Positions 56,901-64,000 of a stretch of 64,000 nt of DNA are shown here, in pieces; the stretch's first letter is position 1; the number at the start of each line of letters is the position of its first letter. A model generated the notes under the pieces. The model ran no database searches. It had not been told where the DNA came from and was given only the letters and a program-made list of their open reading frames with translations. Both the position numbers and the translations under genes were made by a program. The DNA is taken from positions 50,634,363 to 50,698,362 of the forward strand of contig CM036756.1 of NCBI GenBank assembly GCA_020796225.1, read 5' to 3'. The stretch comes from Arion vulgaris. Lineage: Eukaryota > Mollusca > Gastropoda > Stylommatophora > Arionidae.

Positions 56901-57200
56901 GCACTAGAGATGGGTACTATGGTATGTCCTGTAGCAAACAAGTTGTTATATTTCGCCTCCGTACCGGCCATAACAGACTCCGAGCACACATATATAACAA
57001 ATTTAAAATTGGTACAACTAGCCTGTGCCACTGTGAGAAGGCAGACGTGATGGCAGAGCACCTACTGCAAGACTGCCAACTACTAGCAGGCCTGACAAAT
57101 GAAACCTGGCCCGTAACTACCAAAATTAATGAAAAGTTGATGAAGGACGGAGTCCCTAAAAACAACAGCAGAATTCATTAGAAAATTTGGTACATCAGTC
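53992..57200 (+). mobile_element. LINE-B1, long degenerate copy
   Basis: Plus strand. The endonuclease start reads LDVVQWNAKSLHHKRQTLAQ and IDVACIQETHL near 54020-54130, with VVGNFNSHSERWG near 54383. RT has AVLVDMEKTFNTVWKKGLKL near 55285, GVPQGGVLSPTLF near 55468 and MYADDLAI near 55558. A deletion near 55210 removes the RT entry. RNase H is frameshifted: HVYTDRSAKNT near 56418 (Gly changed to Arg), VIQWIPSHCNISGNE near 56728. The knuckle reads CHCEKADVMAEHLLQDC near 57023. It is the longest B1 copy and clearly dead. Confidence 0.9.
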
Positions 57201-57229
57201 TAGGCGGAGACCAAGAGAGATATCATCAT

Positions 57230-58190
57230 GCTAGAAGTAGAAGTGAGAGTTTATAATTCATTCTAGGATACTCTGTAACCGAAAAAAGCTAAGAGATTTT
57301 AATGAATGTTAGTTTGTAAACAATTAATGAACAATGCATCGAATCACAATCTTCTTAATGTTTATGTATTCACATATGGATTACCAAAATAAAGAGAGCA
57401 GTCGGACTTGTTCATTCAACCTATTGTTCATCAAGCACTTCATAAGTTGGATTTTTGTTCTACCAATTTCAATTTTTAATGAAAGCTAATACGTTTCCAG
57501 TATAATTAACACTGCATTATTTTTGCTAATACAGTAAGTATTTTATGAAACTACATCCATTTGTCTTCAACTTGATATATAATAAGCCATATTTTAAACC
57601 ATATTTAGAAACAATAATTTAGTTTTGCTAAACCACAAGTGCAATTTTTCGAGAACTAAAAAATAATTCCCTAATGAATCAGTTAACATCACCTTCTTTT
57701 TTTGTGTTGGGGTATCTACATTAATTATCTTCATATTCTTCCCTTTCATTCCTATTTTACTGATTCTTTTATTGGTAGCTTTAAATTCTATAATGCATGA
57801 CCATAAGTTTTTCCTGATGACAAATCATGTTCCTAGTTCATGTTTATTTTGGATGTTTAGTCCATAAATTATAACCCTACCTGTCTTGACCACCTGACTT
57901 TCTGTATTGCTGTAATGTCAGTGTTGTAGTTCTTGAATTCTTATGTTAATTTCTTAGTTGCTTCTGCTCTATAGAGGTACATTTCAAATCTCAAAAGTCT
58001 TTTTATATTCCAGTGTTGTTGTCTATTTTTGCCTATCAGAGTTTGAGACTTGGATATTTGCTTCTTAAAAGTAATAACTGTTCATGAAAGCTGGGCCGTT
58101 CGCTCCACATTTCAACCTCAACCTAGAAGACCAAAGTGTCTCTCTTAATCTGTTCCCTATCCTTTGTCCTATCTTAACTTAGGAGGTCCT
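57230..58190. other. MSH3 intron, no feature seen
   Basis: AT-rich intron sequence of about 960 bp. No repeat or coding similarity was recognised. Confidence 0.55.
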
Positions 58191-58199
58191 TCGGGCAAT

Positions 58200-59660
58200 A
58201 CTTCCTCTTTTTCTGCGTTCTCACTAGATTGGGATTTCGGATTCTCTAATAAAGGCATCCGTCTGCCTCAGATTATCAGCCATGCAAAACAGTTTGTCTT
58301 GGATGCTAGTGTAAGTGGGCACCTCTTCTTAGGTCTGCATACTGGGGACAGTTCTGTAGGATGTGTTCTGTTGTCATACTCGCCAAGCGACAGGGGCACA
58401 GGTCATTGGTACCTATTTTGAATTTAGTGTACAGGTGGTGTCTCATTCTGTTGTCACCCATCCGGAGGCGAAGTATGGCTGTCTGGTTCCTTCTGGACAG
58501 TTAGTAATATCCATCGTTCTTGTTGTGTTTTGGGTATTCTTTATCCCATTTTGCCTTGTAGTGCCCCTTGGCGATGATATTTGCTTCTTCATAGCTAACC
58601 AGGTTGTCATCTTGGGGCATTCCTGCCCCTCTTTAGCCAGTCTGTCAGCATCTTCATTACCCTTGATCTTGCAGTGTGAGGGTATCCACTGGATTACTAC
58701 CCTCTCAGAATCATGAGATAACTGGGCTAAGGTTGACCTGAGATCACTTAGTTCTGTGTTCCTTTCAGATTTCAGTGCTGAGATAGCGGACAATGTGTCA
58801 GTCAAAAGCACTATTTTTCCATGTATTTGGTTCATATTTTGTAGTGCCATTTTTGCAGCTGCACTGAGGGCCTCTACCTCAGCCCTAAAATTGGTTGAGA
58901 ACTTGCCGGTGGCCAGAGCTAAGGCTAGTTCTACTCCATTTTTAGTCTGAGGACAACTCCCCCTCCTCCATTATGGGTGGCATCTGTAGCCGAGCCATCC
59001 GTGTATGCATGTGACCATGAGTCCATTTGATAGTTTTCATTTGTGTGCTTTTCTGCGATGAGCCTTCTCTCCTGGTCTGTCTGTGTTCCTTTCTTGCTAA
59101 TGCCATTTATTTCTTCTGGGAGACTGCATACCCATGGAGGGGAGATGCTGGCTGGTTATATGTGTCTTGGTTGAGCCAGTGCCAATATTGTGTCTTTGTG
59201 AGCGTGCTTTGGAGTTTACCACGAAGTTACTTCTTTTTAATATCGTAGCTGTCGATTCGGAGGTGCATTGGGTGGTTCACCAGTCTCTTGTATTTTTCTC
59301 CTTGTTGAAGAACCTGTATGTCCCGTCTGTCCTCCATTGGCTGGAGCCTTGTCACAGTTTCCAGTATTTCTATAGGGGTAAACTTCATGGCTCCAATGAT
59401 GATCCATGAGGCCTGATTTTGCACTCTGCTTAGCTTTACAAATTGTGTCTTGGAAAGGTTGTGGCCCAGGCTGCTATGCCATACTCAAATACTGGTCGGA
59501 CTCTTCCAGTGTACAACCTTTTCAGAATGCCCTCATCTGCACCCCAGGTGGTGCCTGCTAGTTTGTTCATAATCTTCATTCTCTGCTTTGCTCTTTTTCC
59601 AGCTTTGTCTATCTGTGTTTTCCAAGTCAGTCTGCTGTCCATGGTGATTCCCAGCTTCTG
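58200..59660 (-). mobile_element. LINE-B2 3' half (RT C-terminus, RNase H)
   Basis: Minus strand. The RT thumb reads DSRLTWKTQIDKAGKRAKQR near 59620 and ILKRLYTGRVRPVFEYGIAA near 59500. RNase H has KIVLLTDTLSAISALKSERN near 58790 and RVVIQWIPSHCKIKGNEDAD near 58680; the YTDGSAT start near 58990 is in a separate frame. The knuckle lies near 58380. It is a close relative of 14200-16650. Confidence 0.88.
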
Positions 59661-59696
59661 GTAATACTACCACGATGATAGCTCATGTAGACAATT

Positions 59697-59943
59697 AGTT
59701 AGTTTGTTCCTTTCGTGCCAAAGGTGGCACATAAGGCAGAGGTTTTAGATCTCCATGTGATGCGGTTCGTTGCTAGCAGTTGGAGATCTTGTATGGTTTT
59801 ACATCCCAATAGTTTACTTTCTTGTTGGATTGTTCTTCGAAGAGTGGTCTTAGGTCTTCCACGTTTTCTTTTCACAACTGGTGACCACATAAGGACTTGT
59901 CGATTTAGTCACTGTTCATCTGATCTAAGAACATGACCTAAAT
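59697..59943 (-). mobile_element. LINE-D copy 3, 3' part
   Basis: The frame reads KRKRGRPKTTLRRTIQQESK near 59860 and a final ITWRSKTSALCATFGTKGTN, with an AACT tail complement (TTAGTTAGTTTG at 59697). It is cut at 59943 by LINE-A4 with the duplication ATGACCTAAAT and continues at 60487. Confidence 0.9.
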
Positions 59944-60486
59944 GTTATGTTATGCGATCGACGTCATGGCACATTGGGCATTCCCATTGTGCTCTGTCCT
60001 CCGTTGCAGCAGCCATCCCAAAGTCCATTTGCTCACAGTACCCATGAGAAGTTGATTACTATATCTGCTCTCTCTACCACGAAGACGACACTGTCTGGCA
60101 TGTCCAAACTTAACGCCTAATTCTCTAACTCATTCCAGTGTCTGAGACCCGCCTATGTCACACAATTGAGAGCATACCGCATTGATGATATCGGCTCTGT
60201 CCATACTTCTGCTCACTTGAGTCAGGGCACTGTTTGCAAGAGAGTCAGCACGCTCGTTACCCGCACTCCAGCATGTCCAGGCGTGTACAGCCAAGTCATT
60301 TTCTTGAGATGTGATCTCCGAATGATGTCCACCCATTCCACACGCATACTTCCAGATTCAATCAGTTGAAGCATATTCATTGAGTCTGATATGAGGATCG
60401 TATGGGTAACTTGTTGCTCAGCCACCCATGACAGAGCCCTGGAGGCAGCGGTGATCTCCATAGTCATGCTCGATGTCGTTGTCTCA
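59944..60486 (-). mobile_element. LINE-A4 RNase H fragment nested in LINE-D
   Basis: This 543-bp insertion has an 11-bp duplication, ATGACCTAAAT, at 59933-59943 and 60487-60497. RNase H text: MTMEITAASRALSWVAEQQV, ILISDSMNMLQLIESGSMR near 60380, YTPGHAGVR near 60270 and GNERADSLANSA near 60230 in a shifted frame. The tail is an ATAAC repeat (GTTATGTTATG at 59944). Confidence 0.9.
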
Positions 60487-60966
60487 ATGACCTAAATATT
60501 TCCACCTTCGTTTCCTTATAATATTTGATACGGGTTGTTGGTGTGTTCTATCTCTCACTTTGTTGTTAGAAACGAAATCACTCCATTTTACTTTTAATAA
60601 TTTTTGGAGACATTTATTCTCAAAGCTGTCCAGTTTCTTATCAATTTTCTTTGTTGATTTCCAACTTTCACAACCGTAGGTCAGTACAGGAGTCACACAT
60701 GACCTAAACAATTTAACTTTTGTGCATATACTAAGGTCTTGAGATTGCCAGATATTTGTTAATTTAGTGAAGGCACTAGCTGCTATAGCAATACGAGTTT
60801 ATTTCTCTCATCGTGTCTCCGTTGTTTGACACTTTACTACCCAAATATGTAAAATGTTAAACTTTCTCCAGTGTTTGGCCATTTATTACGATGTTGTCTG
60901 TCGAGTTTGTGAGGTCCATAACTTTGGTCTTGGCAGAATTAATCTGGAGACCAACCTGTTCTGCAT
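60487..60966 (-). mobile_element. LINE-D copy 3, 5' part
   Basis: This continues LINE-D beyond the nested LINE-A4: SCVTPVLTYGCESWKSTKKI near 60700, VKWSDFVSNNKVRDRTHQQP near 60580 and IIRKRRWKYLGH near 60500. It extends 5' to about 60966, further than copy 2, and includes thumb text near 60900. Confidence 0.9.
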
Positions 60967-61059
60967 GTGGACAATAGGTAATTAAAATTTGTCTTTTTGT
61001 GTAGGCAGTAAATCAGTAAAAGTACATAAGTGGACAATAAATCAGCAAGATGTGTTGTG

Positions 61060-61600
61060 TTGGTTGAACTATATATTGCAAAACAACTGGAATACCCAGC
61101 AGAGGTAAGCCCAGTGTGTGTTCCTGCTTGCAGGGAACTACTGATCCCTTGTAGATTGATTGGGGACAATCAAAGACTAGCGGAGCAAACTGTAAACAAA
61201 CCTGAACGGCGGCAAACCAAGGTGTTCATTAAAACGACCGGTTTGCTGGGAAGATGGCGCTCATAAGCCCGGGAGGGCAGGCCATCTAAGGGTCACTGCC
61301 CTGAAAGAAATAGCAGCCCACTGCCTTGTGGGTCTGGCTGGGGACAGTCAAAGGCTAGCGGAAGAAGCAAATCCGCACACAATAGCTGGCTGAAATCGAA
61401 CACCCACCGAAGGATAAGCAACTGTGCTCAAATAGGTGCTGAAGGTTGGTGCACGTACATTACGTTCTGATGTTTGGCTGTTTATATATCACAAAGAGAA
61501 TGATTAAAACAGGCCTAGAATGATCGAAGAAGAGCTATATATCAGTAAAATATGTGATAGTGTGCAGATAATAACTCAGTGAAATATGAAGTAGTGTGTA
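61060..61600 (+). repeat. Repeat K, copy 3
   Basis: This plus-strand copy has both hairpins, GATTG-GGGA-CAATC at 61158-61171 and GGCTG-GGGA-CAGTC at 61336-61349. Its downstream end, TATATATCACAAAGAGAATG near 61482, resembles the pre-tail region of SINE-L. It ends about 85 bp before the next MSH3 exon. Confidence 0.8.
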
Positions 61601-61684
61601 AACTATAGAAATATAATGTGTGTGGTATAGTGGGGGTATTAAAACAATAAGATGTATAGTAAACAATTATTGTTTTATTCTCAG

Positions 61685-61799
61685 TGCCAGTGTTTGGTTT
61701 TATTTGTCACCCACTTTCCCTTGATGTCAGAGTTCCATCAGATTTACACCAGTCAAGTTAGGAACTTTCATATGGCTTTTCTAGTTAATGAGGACAGAG
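61685..61799 (+). CDS. MSH3: MSH3 exon d (VTH switch), probable GC donor
   Basis: This exon follows the acceptor TGTTTTATTCTCAG at 61684. It enters in phase 0 and reads LVLFVTHFPLMSEFHQIYTS, then QVRNFHMAFLVNEDR. This matches MSH3 (VTHYP..CELE..........NYHMGFLV.ED); the His is the ATPase switch residue. The coding match ends at GACAGAG. No GT lies there, but GACAGAG/GCAAGT is a textbook GC donor at 61800, giving phase 1 and 115 nt. An alternative GT four bases on (GGCAA/GTTTCT) is weaker. Confidence 0.9.
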
Positions 61800-62058
61800 G
61801 CAAGTTTCTTTCTGTTAATACTTAACATTTTTCTTTCATGTAGATTTCAGACTTTGAAATGATGCAATCCAGTTATTTAATACATTCTGTATTAACTACA
61901 GCTTGGTGCGCTAAAATCTATTAAATTAACCAAAATACCACACAGTCCTGCCAAGAATTGTTTCATGTAAAATTAGAGCAAAATTTTAAATAACGTATTC
62001 TGTTTCAATTTCCAATTTTTATTATACAGCAATGCTATCTATTTCTACATTCTGATTC
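61800..62058. other. MSH3 intron start
   Basis: AT-rich sequence ending in a CT microsatellite (TCTCTCTCTCTCTCTCTTTC at about 62057-62077) that belongs to the LINE-B1 tail. No further MSH3 exon was recognised downstream. Confidence 0.5.
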
Positions 62059-62385
62059 TCTCTCTCTCTCTCTTTCTCGCGATCCCCGCCTAGACTGATG
62101 AACTAAATCTTATGAATTTTACTGTTGCTTTTAGGGCTCGTCCCTCCGACAGCTTCTCGAAGCTCTGTGTTATCGGGCCAGGTTTCTTTTCTCAGGGCTG
62201 CTAACAGCTGGCAGTCTTGCAGTATGTGCTCTGCCATCATGTCCGCCTGCTCACAGTGGCACAGGCTAGTTGTGCCATTCTTAAATTTGTTAAACATGTG
62301 GTCCCGGAGTCTGTTATGGCTGTTACGGAGGCGGAATATGGCAACTTGTTCACTACGGGACAGACCATAGTACTTTGTAGCGAGG
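62059..62385 (-). mobile_element. LINE-B1 3' end fragment
   Basis: The minus strand reads a FNKFKNGTTSLCHCEQADMM run and AEHILQDCQLLAALRKETWP near 62200-62290, the C-terminal knuckle of LINE-B1, with its GA-repeat tail (complement of TCTCTCTC at 62059). It is about 95% similar by eye to 3690-3970. Confidence 0.9.
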
Positions 62386-63510
62386 ACGATGATTTTCTTG
62401 AGAGAGCTCGTGAGATGCTTGATTTCTTCGAGGCGCCTATACCCGGAGAAGGTGCTTGTATCGGCTATGCATCGAGTTCAGAAAATCACTCGCCAGCAGA
62501 CCCTTACCAGCCAGCATAGGACTACTAACTTTGACAGAGTAAAACTTATCTTAACTTTCCACCCCATAGTTCACTGGTGAAAAATGTTTTATTCCGTCAT
62601 CTGTCTATCCTTAAGTCAGATCCTGAGACCCGTTCTGTCTTCCCCAACTATCATTTGGTGGCTTACAGATGTCTTAAGGATATGTTGGTACACAGTCGCC
62701 TTAAGTCCAATATCCAGACTCATTTTGGCACTGTCCAGTATGGCCATCTGCGTTGCAACACGTGTGCTTATGTGATACAGACGCGTACTGTATCTTTTAC
62801 TTTAGCCACGTTTGTTATTGACGATGGTTTCACATGCGAGTCCCATAATCTTATCTATGCCATTATCTGTAAGTGTTGTAACAAGGCTTATATCGGCGAG
62901 ACAGGCAAGAGGCTCAGTGACCGATTCGCCCAACACTTGCGCGACATACGCCAATGCTCTGTGACCCTGTAGCCACCCATTTCAATGATACTGGTCATTT
63001 AGGGGCTCACGATGTCCAGGTCACAGCCATCCGATCATGTTCCTCGGATGATCACTGTCGATTTGCTCTGGAAAATCAGTTGATTTCATTGTATGGTACC
63101 TTGCGACCACGTGGGCTCAACATATTACATTCCCTATGTTTCTTAGTACTTTCCCTTTCCATGCCTTGTAATCTATATGGGGATATGTTGCATGTATTCA
63201 AGTTATATATTTACTAGACTTTTCATGTTTCTCTTTCTTTCTATTTCTAGTTTTTATGTGTGTTTTTGTGTTACATTTATTTCGTTATTCATTTTTATTC
63301 CCAGATTTTCATTAGAAACGTTTGTATGTAGTCGTCCATGTTTTTTAAAATTTGTCACTCCTGTTGTTCATTTGCTTGATAACTTTCGTTAGCTTGTTCG
63401 TTAGCCTTGTTGGTCGAAATGTTGATGTATTTTTTCATTGTTTTTGTAATTTGTAAAACTACAGTACTTGTGGTTACGTGTTTTGCCAATCAAATAGTTT
63501 TACTGCAGTC
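62386..63510 (+). mobile_element. Penelope-like element, best-preserved GIY-YIG copy
   Basis: Plus-strand frames: HRTTNFDRVKLILTFHPIVH near 62518, then the open frame 62577-62972 with LKSDPETRSVFPNYHLVAYR, CNTCAYVIQTRTVSFTLATF and CNKAYIGETGKRLSDRFAQH (the YIG half of GIY-YIG). A frameshift leads to VATHFNDTGHLGAHDVQVTA and CRFALENQLISLYGTLRPRG near 62960-63120. The 3' UTR ends near 63510. The RT domain is truncated away. The endonuclease Glu region (ALENQLI) is present. Confidence 0.9.
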
Positions 63511-64000
63511 TCATCTATTCAGAGAATAGTGCATACCATCTTATGTTGGTGTAGGGTGTCTTGCTCTCAGGTCAATTCTGAGAAGGCTTTTATGTTGTTG
63601 TGCTCTTTGAATAATTATATAGTCAGAGCTGATCTAACCGAAGTCACCTTTGATGGACAGGCTATCTAGCATAGTTGAAGGCTGCACTTTCTTGGAATAA
63701 CATTTGATCGTAGTCTAACTTTCAAACATTATATTGAACAAATGTTACTGCGTTGCACGCTTGCTCTTGCAGCTCTCAAGATTATGGTAGCCTCATACTT
63801 TGAGCAGAAACTACTTGTCCTTCTGTTCCATCAACTGGTTTTTATCCATGGTAGATTATGGACTTGGCCTCCTCACTATATTATGTGCACAATGTGGATG
63901 ACTCTTAAGATATCAAGAATGAAGGCATGAGTATAGTCCTTGGGTCCACCGGAGATACCCACATCATGAAGATGAAATATATGCTTGGCATATGTCGCCC
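63511..64000 (+). pseudogene. LINE-A reverse transcriptase fragment, runs off the window
   Basis: Plus-strand frames read WCRVSCSQVNSEKAFMLLCS near 63551, RADLTEVTFDGQAI near 63628, LHFLGITFDRSLTFKHYIEQ near 63682 and VASYFEQKLLVLLFHQLV near 63787. This is the RT thumb of LINE-A, as at 3480-3667 and 6951-7100. It begins at or near the Penelope-like 3' end and continues past the window. Confidence 0.8.

Noticed and set aside
61800..64000. Next MSH3 exon
   Set aside because: I searched by eye for the FLYQ...ARSYGLNVA-type continuation and found only LINE-B1, Penelope-like and LINE-A sequence.

Overview
The window is a piece of an animal (invertebrate, bilaterian-type) nuclear genome. It has spliced exons with GT/GC-AG borders, about 26 kb introns, and a dense, mostly dead load of animal-type transposable elements: non-LTR retrotransposons with and without RNase H, Penelope-like elements with GIY-YIG endonuclease, hAT, Tc1/mariner-type DNA transposons and tRNA-derived SINEs. 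The species cannot be fixed from sequence alone. Nothing prokaryotic was seen: no operons, no CRISPR array, no rRNA.

The only host gene found is MSH3 (MutS homologue 3, mismatch repair) on the + strand, and the window lies entirely inside it. Four consecutive exons are visible: 2246-2360, 8787-8944, 35672-35858 and 61685-61799. Their phases fit (2/0, 0/2, 2/0, 0/1) and together they encode the ATPase region: the lead-in to the P-loop, Walker A, Walker B/signature, and the VTH switch. The introns between them are 6,426, 26,727 and 25,826 bp. The 3' end of the first exon with its splice donor is tandemly multiplied (73-bp unit, five donors in a row). The last exon appears to use a GC donor.

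Everything else is intron filled by mobile elements, often nested. Working names used here: LINE-A (RT plus RNase H, short tandem 3' tails), LINE-B1 to B4 (EN-RT-RNase H with a C-terminal CPC..H..C knuckle), RTE-C, LINE-D, E, F, G, J and M (RTE/CR1-like, no RNase H), SINE-1 (tRNA-like head, A tail), SINE-L (AAG tail), repeat K (5'-UTR-like, with GGGA hairpins), PLE (Penelope-like). Intron 1 holds LINE-B1 nested in LINE-A, then an unclassified 583-bp retroposon. Intron 2 holds LINE-A copies and a ZBED-type hAT element at 13.7-23.9 kb that is split by five independent insertions, one of them a mariner that is itself split by a LINE. These are followed by LINE-M, RTE-C with a nested LINE-A, PLE copies and a second hAT relic. 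Intron 3 holds an inverted SINE pair, a 45-bp minisatellite (36.9-37.6 kb), repeat K, a stack of RTE-like elements (43-52 kb), a long LINE-B1 copy (54-57 kb), LINE-B2 and LINE-D with a nested LINE-A. After the last exon come LINE-B1, PLE and LINE-A pieces.

Almost all TE coding regions carry frameshifts, stops or 5' truncation, so none looks autonomous. Target-site duplications could be read directly for many insertions, which gives a relative order of events. No undescribed protein-coding system was recognised. The most unusual signals are the exon/donor tandem array, the covarying GNRA-type hairpins in LINE 5' regions, the five-fold interrupted hAT, and a LINE 3' fragment that was retroposed in antisense with its own poly(A).
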